DNA of 64,000 nt from Aldehydirespirator sp965205155 (lineage in GTDB: Bacteria > Actinomycetota > Acidimicrobiia > Acidimicrobiales > Aldehydirespiratoraceae), in NCBI GenBank assembly GCA_965205155.1, contig OZ242033.1, forward strand, positions 1,116,001 through 1,180,000, read 5' to 3'. Shown here piece after piece: positions 8,763 to 16,138 of this stretch (positions are counted from its first letter, which is position 1; each line of letters begins with the position of its first letter). The translations under genes and the position numbers were made by a program. The notes under the pieces were generated by a model, which searched no databases, was not told the DNA's origin, and saw only the letters and a program-made list of their open reading frames with translations.

Positions 8763-9553
8763 GCCTGCTTCGCCAGATTGCCGAGGCAGTGGACGGCGGC
8801 GTGGCCGTCGCCTCGGCCACGGTCGTCGACACGTCGCGGTCGGTGCCCCGACGGGCCGGGGCCAAGATGCTGGTCTTCCGCGACGGCAGCATCTCGGGCA
8901 CCGTCGGCGGGGGAGAGATGGAGGCCCGCGTCGTGTCCGAGGCGGTCGCCGCGCTCGCTGACGGCCGCTGCCGCCTGCTGTCGTACCGTCTAGTCGATCC
9001 CGGCCGGGGCGATCCCGGCGTCTGCGGGGGTGACGTCCAGATATTCGTGGAGCCGCACATGCCCGAGCCGACCGTCATTGTCATGGGATACGGACACGTG
9101 GGCCGGGCCGTGGCCCAGCTCGCCGGCTGGCTGGGCTTCCGGGTGGTGGCCACCGACGACCGCCCGATGGCCACCGGCGACTCGCCCGATTCCAGCGAAC
9201 CCGGCGGCGACTGGGGAGACGGGGTGCCCGACGAGATGATCATCGGCACCGTCGACGACCTGCTCACCGGCCGGGTTCTCGACGCCGACACGTCGGTGGT
9301 GCTGGTGACCCGCAACGTGGACGTGGACTCGGCGGCGCTGCCCGCGCTGCTGGCCACCGATGTCGGTTATGTGGGAGTGATGGGCAGCGAGCGCCGCTGG
9401 GCCACCACCCGGGCCCGCTTGGAGGCCGGGGGGGTGGATCCGGCCGCTCTCGACCGGGTCCACGCGCCCATCGGCATCGAGGTCGGCGCGGAGACCCCCG
9501 AGGAGATCGCGCTGAGCATCATGGCCGAGGTGGTCGCCCATCGCCGCACCTGA
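8759..9553 (+). CDS. xdhC: XdhC/CoxI family molybdenum-hydroxylase maturation factor
   Basis: This 264-residue protein starts with GTG at 8759 inside the stop of the amidohydrolase gene (GTGA). The N-terminal XdhC/CoxI domain contains AGAKMLVFRDG and GTVGGGEME, the MPT-cofactor handling region. The C-terminal Rossmann domain has GYGHVGRAVAQLAGWLGFRV and the family motif YVGVMGSERRW. XdhC proteins bind molybdopterin, promote its sulfuration and insert it into xanthine dehydrogenase-type enzymes. The only molybdenum hydroxylase in the window lies 42 kb away at 51.4-55.1 kb and is a plausible client. Confidence 0.9.
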   Translation: MSLLRQIAEAVDGGVAVASATVVDTSRSVPRRAGAKMLVFRDGSISGTVGGGEMEARVVSEAVAALADGRCRLLSYRLVDPGRGDPGVCGGDVQIFVEPHMPEPTVIVMGYGHVGRAVAQLAGWLGFRVVATDDRPMATGDSPDSSEPGGDWGDGVPDEMIIGTVDDLLTGRVLDADTSVVLVTRNVDVDSAALPALLATDVGYVGVMGSERRWATTRARLEAGGVDPAALDRVHAPIGIEVGAETPEEIALSIMAEVVAHRRT

Positions 9554-9605
9554 GAATTCCCAGTCACGGCCCGACGATCTAACCGTCGAGATCGATCTTT
9601 CTGCG

Positions 9606-10412
9606 TTGGAGCCTCCGGAGCAGGTATGCGTGCTTCGGGGCGGGGGCGATCTGGCTACGGGAGTCGCCTGGACTCTCTGGCGGGAGGACTGGCCGGTGGT
9701 GGTGCTGGAGTTGCCGGAGCCGCTGACCGTGCGGCGCACGGTGGCGATGTCCACCGCGGTCACGGAGGACAACATCACGGTGCAGCGCATGACGGGTGTT
9801 CGAGCGGACTTGCCCGAACAGGCGCTGGCAACGGCGAGAGGGGGCGATGTCGCCGTGCTCGTGGCCCCGGACTTGGCAGATTCGGGACTCCTGCGGCCCG
9901 CGGTGGTGGTGGACGCCCGGCTCGCCAAGCGCAACATCGACACCTCCATCGACGACGCCGAGGTGGTTGTGGCTCTGGGCCCCGGGTTCACCGCAGGCGT
10001 CGACTGTCACGCCGTGGTCGAGACCATGCGGGGTCCGAACCTGGGCCGGGTGATCTGGTCGGGACGGGCCCAGCCCGACACGGGCACGCCGGCCGAACTC
10101 GGCGGTCGATCAGCCGACCGGGTCGTCCGGGCGCCAGCAGACGGGAGGGTCGAGTGGCGTGTCAAGATCGGAGATGTGGTCACCGGGGATCAGCCGCTCG
10201 GCGAGGTGGGCGGCGTGAAGGTCCGGGCGCCGTTCGGCGGTGTCGTCAGGGGTGCCATCCGCAACGGCATGAGGGTGCATGCCGGCCTGAAGATCGGCGA
10301 CGTCGACCCCCGCGGCGACCCATCGGCATGCCTGAAGATATCCGACAAGGCCCTGGCCGTGGGCCGCGGAGTGCTGGAGGCCGTCGAGACGCTCCGGTTC
10401 CGGCTGGGTTGA
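9606..10412 (+). CDS. yqeB: YqeB-type (EF2563 family) molybdenum hydroxylase accessory protein
   Basis: This 268-residue protein (TTG start; GTG 9630 is an alternative) has the family pattern: an N-terminal RGGGDLATGVA nucleotide-binding-like loop, a central VVDARLAKRN and ALGPGF segment, and a C-terminal lipoyl/biotinyl-like fold (VKVRAPFGGVVRG, HAGLKIGDVDPR). This family is annotated with selenium-dependent molybdenum hydroxylases, where it is thought to act in cofactor maturation. It follows xdhC by about 50 bp and completes an ssnA-like/xdhC/yqeB set. No selenium genes are seen nearby. Confidence 0.85.
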   Translation: MEPPEQVCVLRGGGDLATGVAWTLWREDWPVVVLELPEPLTVRRTVAMSTAVTEDNITVQRMTGVRADLPEQALATARGGDVAVLVAPDLADSGLLRPAVVVDARLAKRNIDTSIDDAEVVVALGPGFTAGVDCHAVVETMRGPNLGRVIWSGRAQPDTGTPAELGGRSADRVVRAPADGRVEWRVKIGDVVTGDQPLGEVGGVKVRAPFGGVVRGAIRNGMRVHAGLKIGDVDPRGDPSACLKISDKALAVGRGVLEAVETLRFRLG

Positions 10413-10518
10413 CCCCTGTGGAGCGCACCGCCACCTCTCCCGCGCCAGTTCTGTGTGCGGTTTCCAGTCCATAGGCCGGGTTCTCGCATACAGAAGGCTC
10501 AGCAATAGGGTGGGTTCC

Positions 10519-11490
10519 GTGGTGCGGCCTGCGTTCAACGTGATGCCCCATGGATCCGTCGGGCGGGCGGTGGAGCTGGCCCGGCTGGCCGAGAGCCTCG
10601 GCTACGAGCGCTGCTGGGTGTACGACGAGGGGCTGGCGGCCAGCGACGTGTACGTGGCCATGACCGCCATTGCGGCGGCCACGGAGTCCCTCACCATCGG
10701 TCCCGGCATCACCAACCCCTACACCCGCCACGCCGGCGCCACCGCAGGAGCCATTGCCTCGCTGGACGAGGTGTCGGACGGGAGGGCCTTCCTGGGAATC
10801 GGTGCCGGGGGCAGCCTCACCCTCGATCCGCTCGGCATCGCCCGGGTACGGCCCCTCACCGCGGTGCGTGAGACCATCGACGCCTGCCGGCGCCTGTTCG
10901 CGGGCGACACCGTCAGCGTCGAGGGCTCCCATGTGCGGCTGAGCGAGGCGTCGCTGCTGAATGTCCGGCCCGGAACCGAGATCTGGCTGGCCGGGCGGGG
11001 CCCGAGGATGCTGGAGTTGGGCGGCGCCGCCTGCGACGGGGTGCTGGTGGACTTCATCTACAAGCCGCACCTGGGTTCTGCGGTGGAGCGGATCCGGGCC
11101 GCGGGCCGGGCTGCGGGCAACGAGCCCCGCATCGCCTACTCCACGATGCTGGTGACCGACGACGACACCATGGCCGCCCTCAAGCCCCACATGACCTACC
11201 GGCTGGTCGACTCGCCGCCGGAGGTGCAGGAGGCCCTGGGGATCACCGACGCCGACGCGGCCCTGATCAGGGCCGCGCTGGCCGACGGCCTGGAGGCCGC
11301 GGCCGAGCATGTGCGCGACGAGTGGGCGCTGCCGTTCGTGATCGCGGGCACCCCCCGTGAGTGCAGCCTGGAGCTTCACGGCCTTGCCGAGGAGTACGGG
11401 ATCGAGTCCTTCGTCGTGCCGCTGCTCGACGATGAGCCGGCCGAGAAGCTGCTGCACTCAGGTGCGAGAATCATGGAAATGATCAAATAG
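10519..11490 (+). CDS. LLM-class (F420/flavin-dependent) oxidoreductase, paralogue 1
   Basis: This 323-residue TIM-barrel protein is of the luciferase-like monooxygenase/methylene-H4MPT reductase type. Recognisable segments are AESLGYERCWVYDEGL, IGPGITNPYTRH, LGIGAGG and EIWLAGRGPRMLELGG. Start chosen at GTG 10519, 8 nt after AGGG. The second copy in this window (45315-46286) has the same length and an aligned start, which supports the choice. It probably uses F420 or FMN; the substrate is unknown. It follows the yqeB gene in the same direction after about 100 bp and ends the accessory cluster before the Tad operon. Confidence 0.8.
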   Translation: MVRPAFNVMPHGSVGRAVELARLAESLGYERCWVYDEGLAASDVYVAMTAIAAATESLTIGPGITNPYTRHAGATAGAIASLDEVSDGRAFLGIGAGGSLTLDPLGIARVRPLTAVRETIDACRRLFAGDTVSVEGSHVRLSEASLLNVRPGTEIWLAGRGPRMLELGGAACDGVLVDFIYKPHLGSAVERIRAAGRAAGNEPRIAYSTMLVTDDDTMAALKPHMTYRLVDSPPEVQEALGITDADAALIRAALADGLEAAAEHVRDEWALPFVIAGTPRECSLELHGLAEEYGIESFVVPLLDDEPAEKLLHSGARIMEMIK

Positions 11491-11652
11491 CAGTTGACCG
11501 AGTTGTAATATCATAGAACTTCGGTAGAGTGCTCTCGCCGGCCTGGTTCGCTGGATGCCGGGACGGCGGCCAGAACGCCCCGACGGTGTCCTGGCCGAGC
11601 TTCGGCGCTCCAAGTCCCGCCGTCATGGAACTCGATGTGCGGGGAGGAGCGG

Positions 11653-12315
11653 ATGATCATCTGGTACTGGTCCGTCAAGGGCGGCGTCGGCACGTCGGTG
11701 GTGGCTGCGGCGACCGCCATCCGCCTCGCCTCCGACGACCGCGAGGCCACACTGGTTGACCTCACCGGCGATCAGCCTGCCCTGTTGGGCATGGTCGCCG
11801 GCGGAGTGCCTTCGGAGCCCGGCATCGGCGACTGGGTGGCCGCGGGGGACGGCGTCGCGGCCGACGCCATCGGCAGGCTGCTCGAGGACGTAGCCCCTGG
11901 ACTGAGACTGCTCCGGCAGGGCACCCAGCCTGCTTTCGATTCACTCGACGACGGGCGGCGCAGGCTCGTGCTCGCCCTGGAGATGCTGGCCCGGATCGGA
12001 CCGGTCGTGGTGGACGCGGGACTGGACCCGTTCGAGGTGCGGTCCGATCTCACCGCCCGGCACCGGCCGGTGTGCGTTCTGAGGTCCTGCTATCTCGCTC
12101 TGACCCGGGCCCAGCGGGTGTCCGGGCCCTATGACCGGGTGGTCCTCGTGGAGGAGCCGGGCCGGGCCCTGCGGACGCGCGACGTGGCCTCCGCCGTCGG
12201 TGCCTCCGACATAGAGCGGGTGGCGTGGGATCCTCGTGTGGCCCGGTCCGTCGACGCGGGGACGATCGTGAGCATGCTCCCGCCGCCGCTGCGACGTTTC
12301 GAGTTGCCGGCATGA
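11653..12315 (+). CDS. tadZ: TadZ/CpaE-like MinD/ParA-family ATPase-like protein
   Basis: This 220-residue protein opens the Tad pilus operon. Start ATG 11653 follows a strong GGGGAGGAG ribosome site. It has the MinD/ParA layout but a broken deviant Walker A: KGGVGTSV (residues 9-16) replaces KGGVGKTT, so the P-loop Lys is lost while the signature Lys9 stays. VVDAGLDPFEVRSD is the Walker B-like region. TadZ proteins place the Tad secretion apparatus in the cell, and atypical forms that hydrolyse ATP poorly are known. The stop overlaps the cpaF start by 4 nt. Confidence 0.8.
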   Translation: MIIWYWSVKGGVGTSVVAAATAIRLASDDREATLVDLTGDQPALLGMVAGGVPSEPGIGDWVAAGDGVAADAIGRLLEDVAPGLRLLRQGTQPAFDSLDDGRRRLVLALEMLARIGPVVVDAGLDPFEVRSDLTARHRPVCVLRSCYLALTRAQRVSGPYDRVVLVEEPGRALRTRDVASAVGASDIERVAWDPRVARSVDAGTIVSMLPPPLRRFELPA

Positions 12316-13520
12316 CCGCCGGCGCGGCGGCGACGCTTCAGGGATCGAGCGAGGGCCTTGGAACGGCCGGCGAGGCCCACGAAGTCAGGGCCAACGGTTC
12401 CGCGGCGCTGGTCGAGGCGGTGCATCGCAGGGTGATCGACGCGATGACGGAGGTCCCGATGCCGTCGGTGGACATCGCCGGAATCGTCCGCACGCTGGCC
12501 CCGCTCGCCCCGACGGATGTGGTCGACGACGTGGTGGCCCGGGTGGCGGCCCGGGTGCACGGTCTGGGTCCCTTGGAGCCGCTCCTCGCCGATGCGTCGG
12601 TGAATGAGGTGATGATCAACGGTCCGGGACCGGTGTGGATCGAGAGAGGTGGGACCGTGAGCCGGAGTGGGGTGTCGCTGGACCGGGGTGCGGTCGATCT
12701 GGTCATCGAGAGGATCGTGGCCCCGCTGGGCCGCCGGGTTGATCAGCTGACCCCCTGCGTTGATGGTCGCCTGCCCGACGGTTCCCGGGTCCACGTGGCC
12801 GTTCCGCCGGTCGCGGTTGACGGCCCGTATGTGACGATCCGCCGCTTCGTGGTTCCCGACGTGGCCCTGGAGATGTTCGCCGGCCCGCCGGTGGTGTCTC
12901 TGCTGGAGGAGTTGGTCGACAGGGGGGCCAATCTCGTTGTGAGCGGTGGCACGGGGGCGGGCAAGACCACGCTTCTCAACGCCCTGGCCGGCCGGGTGAG
13001 CCACCGGCAGCGGGTGATAACCATCGAGGACGCCGCCGAGTTGCAGCTGGAGCATCCCCATGTGGTGAGGCTGGAGGCCCGGCCCGAGTCGCGCGAGGGC
13101 GGAGGGGCGGTGACGATCCGGGATCTTGTGCGCAACGCGCTGCGGATGCGCCCCGACCGGATGGTGGTGGGAGAGGTGCGCGGCCCGGAGGCTCTCGACC
13201 TGCTGCATGCGCTCAATACCGGTCACGCCGGGTGCCTCTCCACGGTGCACGCCAACGGTCCCGTCGACGCGCTGCGGCGCCTGGCCGCGCTGGCGACGGC
13301 CGCTGATGAGCGTCTGGGGGTGGAGGCAGTGCGGGATCACGTCACGGCAGCCATCGATGCTGTCGTGCACCTGGGAAGGTCCCCGGACGGCACGCGGCGG
13401 CTCGCCGCCGTTGCTGAGGTGGCCGGGCACGACCGGGTGCGACTGCTGGCCGATGACACCGAGGTCTGCTCGTCCATCGCCCGGGCCGGCCGCCTGGAGG
13501 CCGAGCGGGTGGGGCCGTGA
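12312..13520 (+). CDS. cpaF: CpaF/TadA secretion ATPase for Tad pilus assembly
   Basis: This 402-residue PilT/VirB11-like hexameric ATPase powers pilin export and assembly at the inner face of the membrane. Walker A GGTGAGKTT is at 212-220, the Asp box ITIEDAAEL at 237-245, Walker B MVVGEVRG at 284-291 and the His box STVHAN at 310-315. ATG 12312 overlaps the tadZ stop (ATGA). The following tadB starts by a GTGA overlap, so the operon is tightly coupled. Confidence 0.95.
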   Translation: MTAGAAATLQGSSEGLGTAGEAHEVRANGSAALVEAVHRRVIDAMTEVPMPSVDIAGIVRTLAPLAPTDVVDDVVARVAARVHGLGPLEPLLADASVNEVMINGPGPVWIERGGTVSRSGVSLDRGAVDLVIERIVAPLGRRVDQLTPCVDGRLPDGSRVHVAVPPVAVDGPYVTIRRFVVPDVALEMFAGPPVVSLLEELVDRGANLVVSGGTGAGKTTLLNALAGRVSHRQRVITIEDAAELQLEHPHVVRLEARPESREGGGAVTIRDLVRNALRMRPDRMVVGEVRGPEALDLLHALNTGHAGCLSTVHANGPVDALRRLAALATAADERLGVEAVRDHVTAAIDAVVHLGRSPDGTRRLAAVAEVAGHDRVRLLADDTEVCSSIARAGRLEAERVGP

Positions 13521-14200
13521 CCGGGGTGCTGACGGCCGTGCTCGTGCTGGTGGCGCTGATGCCTGATCCGCCGCTGGCGCGGCCCCGGGGCCGCACGCCG
13601 GGCCGGATCCGGCCGCGGCGGGCGCTCCCGCCCCGCCTGCTCGCCGCGGTGCGGCGATGGACAGGCCGGTCCAGGAAGACCGACGCGGTGCCGCAGGCCC
13701 TTGAGCTGGCGGCCCGGGCGCTGCGATCGGGGGCGTCCGTGTTGACCGCCCTCGACAGTGCGGCGGCAGAGCTCCCCGAGACCGGACTGCGCCAGGTGGT
13801 GCGCCGGGTACGCGGGGGTCTGAGCCTCTCGGAGGCCTTGGACGACTGGGTCGGTGGCGTACCCGAGCGCCAGACGGCTGCCGCCCTGCTGGTGCTGGGG
13901 CACACGTCCGGCGCGGCAATGGCCGCCAGTCTTGACCGCGCCGCCGCGTCGCTGCGCCAGCGTGAGGCTCTGGATGACGAGATTCGAGCCCTGACGGCCC
14001 AGACGCGCACCTCCGGAGTGGTCGTGGCGGCTGCGCCGGCCGGCTTCGCGGTCATCGTCACGCTCGTCGACCGTGATGCCTTGAGCGGGCTCCTGTCCAC
14101 TCCGGTAGGGCTCATGTCGCTTGGTCTCGGGCTGGTGCTGGAAGGTCTGGGACTCTGGTGGATGGCCCGTCTGTGCCGGAGCGTGGGCCGATGGGCGTGA
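13517..14200 (+). CDS. tadB: TadB-like inner-membrane platform protein
   Basis: This 227-residue protein has a type II secretion F (T2SSF) domain. An N-terminal hydrophobic segment is followed by a basic region and a helical cytoplasmic domain (QALELAARALRSGASVLTAL, with GGLSLSEALDDW typical of T2SSF), then two hydrophobic segments near the C-terminus. It is shorter than proteobacterial TadB, as in actinobacterial Tad loci. It forms the membrane platform with TadC above the CpaF ATPase. GTG start overlaps the cpaF stop. Confidence 0.85.
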   Translation: MTGVLTAVLVLVALMPDPPLARPRGRTPGRIRPRRALPPRLLAAVRRWTGRSRKTDAVPQALELAARALRSGASVLTALDSAAAELPETGLRQVVRRVRGGLSLSEALDDWVGGVPERQTAAALLVLGHTSGAAMAASLDRAAASLRQREALDDEIRALTAQTRTSGVVVAAAPAGFAVIVTLVDRDALSGLLSTPVGLMSLGLGLVLEGLGLWWMARLCRSVGRWA

Positions 14201-14970
14201 GCCTCGCCGCGGCTGCCGCGGCCCTGCTGGTGCTGGCGGTGTCGGACGCGACCGTCGCCACGAGTCGCGCCGTCCGCCGCAGACTTCGCGGCACCGACCG
14301 GTCCGCCCACCGCGATCTGAGGGGTGCTCTGTCAGCACTGGGTCGGCGGCTGTCGAGGGGCGCGGTCGGGCCCGAGGACGAGGCCCTCGCCGGAGTGGCG
14401 GCCCTCGCCGCCGCGATCGCGGCGGTGGCGATCGGCCCGGCGGGCGGCCTCCTGGCGTTGCTGGCGGCCGTGAGCGCAGTCGTTGCTCGCCGCCGATCCC
14501 GTCGACGCCGGCGCGCGCTGCAGGTCGATCGTCATCTGCCCGAGGTGATCGATCTGCTCGGGCTTGTTGTCGGCGCGGGCCGGCCCACGGTGTCGGCCCT
14601 GTCGGACATAAGTCCCCGAGTCGCCGAGCCGTTCCGGTCCGAGCTGTCTGCAGTGGTGAGGCGCACTGCCGCGGGAGAGTCATTCGTCGACTCGGTGCGA
14701 GGGCTGAGAACCAGCCTCGGTCCCAGTGTCTCGCCGGTCGTGCATGCGGTCACTGCGGCCGAGTTCGACGGGACACCGCTGCGACCCGCCCTGCAGCGGG
14801 CTGCTGACGAGGCCCATCGGCGGCGCCGGGTGCGGGCGCAGGAGGCCGCCCGGCGAGTTCCGGTTCTGATGCTGTTCCCGCTCGTGTTCTGCGTGTTGCC
14901 CGCCTTCTGTCTGCTGACGGTGGTGCCGCTGCTGGTGGGGACCATCTCCGACTTGAGCTTCCCGTCATGA
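14191..14970 (+). CDS. tadC: TadC-like inner-membrane platform protein
   Basis: This 259-residue T2SSF-domain protein starts at ATG 14191, overlapping the end of tadB. It has an N-terminal membrane helix, a hydrophobic pair around residues 70-100 (GVAALAAAIAAVAIGPAGGLLALLAAVSAVVARRR), a cytoplasmic domain (PEVIDLLGLVVGAG, SFVDSVRGL) and a C-terminal membrane helix (PVLMLFPLVFCVLPAFCLLTVVPLL). It pairs with TadB as the pilus assembly platform. Confidence 0.85.
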   Translation: MGVSLAAAAAALLVLAVSDATVATSRAVRRRLRGTDRSAHRDLRGALSALGRRLSRGAVGPEDEALAGVAALAAAIAAVAIGPAGGLLALLAAVSAVVARRRSRRRRRALQVDRHLPEVIDLLGLVVGAGRPTVSALSDISPRVAEPFRSELSAVVRRTAAGESFVDSVRGLRTSLGPSVSPVVHAVTAAEFDGTPLRPALQRAADEAHRRRRVRAQEAARRVPVLMLFPLVFCVLPAFCLLTVVPLLVGTISDLSFPS

Positions 14971-15037
14971 CCGCTCCATCGCCCACGGGGGCGCTCGCTC
15001 TAGGCCGATCAGCCGATTTCACCCGGAAGGAGAGATC

Positions 15038-15250
15038 ATGTTCTTGCGTATCTGCGCGGCGCTGGTGACTCGTTGTGGCGCGGCGCGGCGCCGGCTCGAT
15101 GAGCGCGGCCAGACCACCGCCGAGTACGCCCTCGTCCTCGTCGGTGCCGCCGCGGTGGCCGTGCTGTTGGTGACCTGGGCGACCGGCTCGGGCAAGATCG
15201 GGTGGCTGCTCGACAAGATGGTGGACACCGTCGCCAACATGGTCAACTGA
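15038..15250 (+). CDS. Flp/DUF4244-like Tad pilin precursor
   Basis: This 70-residue protein starts at ATG 15038 with a strong GGAAGGAGAG ribosome site, fitting the high expression of a major pilin. It has a basic leader and a class III prepilin site: Gly24 then QTTAE, putting Glu at mature position +5 followed by Tyr, ahead of a single hydrophobic helix (residues 30-48). This matches the actinobacterial DUF4244 Tad pilins. After leader removal it would polymerise into the pilus fibre. It sits between tadC and tadE. Confidence 0.85.
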   Translation: MFLRICAALVTRCGAARRRLDERGQTTAEYALVLVGAAAVAVLLVTWATGSGKIGWLLDKMVDTVANMVN

Positions 15251-15253
15251 CAG

Positions 15254-15634
15254 GTGCGGGCCGCTCACAAGCCTCCACGGTCGAGTCAATCGGGCCAGGC
15301 AACGGTGGAGTTCGCGCTGCTGATGCCGTTCCTCGCGCTGATGCTGCTGGCCGTCGTGCAGGTGGGCCTGCTCGTGCGGGCTCGGGTACTGGTCACGCAC
15401 GCGGCTCGCGAAGCGGTGCGCTCGGCCGCCGTCGGCGTCAGTGACGGCGAGGTGCGCTCGGCCGCGATCGCCGCGGCCGACTTGGACCCGCGGCGCCTGG
15501 CCGTAGCGGTGCGGCGGGCCAACGGGAAGGCGACGGTGCAGTTGCTCTACACCGAGCCCACCGACGTCCCGCTGGTGGGACCGCTGATCTCCGACGTGGT
15601 GTTCGAAGCCCGGGCCACAATGCGACTGGAGTAA
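15254..15634 (+). CDS. tadE: TadE-like minor pilin (pseudopilin)
   Basis: This 126-residue protein starts with GTG 15254, 3 nt after the pilin stop. The N-terminal class III signal is Gly14 followed by QATVE (Glu at +5), then a membrane helix (about 19-41, FALLMPFLALMLLAVVQVGL). The rest is a small extracytoplasmic domain with AAREAVRSAAVG, typical of TadE. It is the last gene of the Tad operon here. No TadG, prepilin peptidase (TadV) or secretin is present in the window. Confidence 0.88.
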   Translation: MRAAHKPPRSSQSGQATVEFALLMPFLALMLLAVVQVGLLVRARVLVTHAAREAVRSAAVGVSDGEVRSAAIAAADLDPRRLAVAVRRANGKATVQLLYTEPTDVPLVGPLISDVVFEARATMRLE

Positions 15635-15672
15635 CACCGAGTCGATTCCGGCAGGCGGTACCGTCTTGTCTT

Positions 15673-16032
15673 GTGTCCGTCACGATCCGGCGCTCCGAGA
15701 AACCGCCTTGGACCATCCTCAGCGTCGGTGGCGACCTCGATGTGGTCGGGGCTCCCGACCTGCGTCAGGCCGTGGTCGCCGCGGTGGCCGGGGGTTCCCG
15801 CCTTGTGGTTCTCGACCTGTCGGATCTGGACTTCGTCGACTCGTTCGGCATCGGAGCGGTTGTCGGTGCGCTCAAGCGGTTGCGCCAGCGAGGCGGCGAC
15901 CTTGCTCTGGTGTGCCCGTCGCCGCGCATCCGCAGGGTGTTCGAGATCTGTGACCTGGACAGGATCCTGGCGCTGCACGACTCGATCGACAGCGTCGCAG
16001 CAGAGGCCGAGCGGATGGGCAGCGGGTCATGA
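15673..16032 (+). CDS. STAS-domain anti-sigma factor antagonist
   Basis: This 119-residue single STAS domain resembles SpoIIAA/RsbV. The phosphorylation loop reads VDSFGIGAV (Asp56-Ser57-Phe58); in SpoIIAA the phosphorylated residue is the second Ser of DSSG, so the usual acceptor position is Phe here. It probably works with the kinase-like protein encoded just downstream in partner switching. The original junction to that gene is interrupted by a 104-bp segment that duplicates the last codons of this gene (AERMGSGS). Confidence 0.88.
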   Translation: MSVTIRRSEKPPWTILSVGGDLDVVGAPDLRQAVVAAVAGGSRLVVLDLSDLDFVDSFGIGAVVGALKRLRQRGGDLALVCPSPRIRRVFEICDLDRILALHDSIDSVAAEAERMGSGS

Positions 16033-16034
16033 GG
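16006..16034 (+). repeat. Direct repeat, left copy, at the STAS gene end
   Basis: The 23 bases at 16006-16028 recur exactly at 16110-16132, and the match continues for six more bases with one mismatch. They encode the C-terminal AERMGSGS of the STAS protein. The copies are 104 bp apart and bracket the ARPWPERP element, like an insertion or tandem-duplication footprint. Confidence 0.9.
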
Positions 16035-16136
16035 AGATGCGCGAGACGCCGAGCGAGGCCGTGGCCCGAGCGGCCCGTGAGCGGAGCGAACAAGAGCGGG
16101 AAGTACACCGCCGAGCGGATGGGCAGCGGGTCGTGA
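16029..16136 (+). CDS. Small ARPWPERP-type peptide bridging STAS and kinase genes (copy A)
   Basis: This 35-codon ORF starts at ATG 16029, overlapping the STAS stop (ATGA), and ends at TGA 16134-16136, overlapping the GTG start of the kinase. The peptide begins MRRCARRRARPWPERPVSG and ends TAERMGSGS, a duplicate of the STAS C-terminus. Its first 24 residues closely match the peptide before panC (35395-35532). Differences between the two copies fall at codon third positions more often than elsewhere. Strongly basic, no known domain. It may be a coupling peptide rather than a functional protein. Confidence 0.55.
   Translation: MRRCARRRARPWPERPVSGANKSGKYTAERMGSGS
16053..16093 (+). repeat. Dispersed 41-bp repeat core, copy A
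   Basis: This 41-bp core is identical to those at 22327-22367 (reverse) and 35419-35459 except at one base in the middle of a codon. It encodes the conserved RPWPERPVSxAN part of the small peptides. Confidence 0.9.
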
Positions 16137-16138
16137 GG
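16110..16138 (+). repeat. Direct repeat, right copy, at the anti-sigma kinase start
   Basis: This is the second copy of the 23-bp exact repeat (16110-16132). It encodes the last residues of the small peptide and ends in TCGTGAGG, which supplies the GTG start of the kinase. The intact pre-insertion arrangement was probably a simple GTGA overlap between the STAS and kinase genes. Confidence 0.9.

Noticed and set aside
7392..10412. Selenocysteine use or selenium genes linked to YqeB
   Set aside because: No in-frame TGA with sense continuation, and no selA, selB, selC or selD in the window.
11494..11530. Promoter before the Tad operon (TTGACC or TTGTAA with TAGAGT)
   Set aside because: Spacings are poor (25 nt) or the -35 is weak (TTGTAA with 16 nt), so it is not listed as a feature.
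16037..16132. Longer anti-sigma kinase starting at ATG 16037
   Set aside because: The extra 32 residues come from the inserted repeat and the duplicated STAS end; GTG 16133 matches the family N-terminus and overlaps the small-ORF stop.
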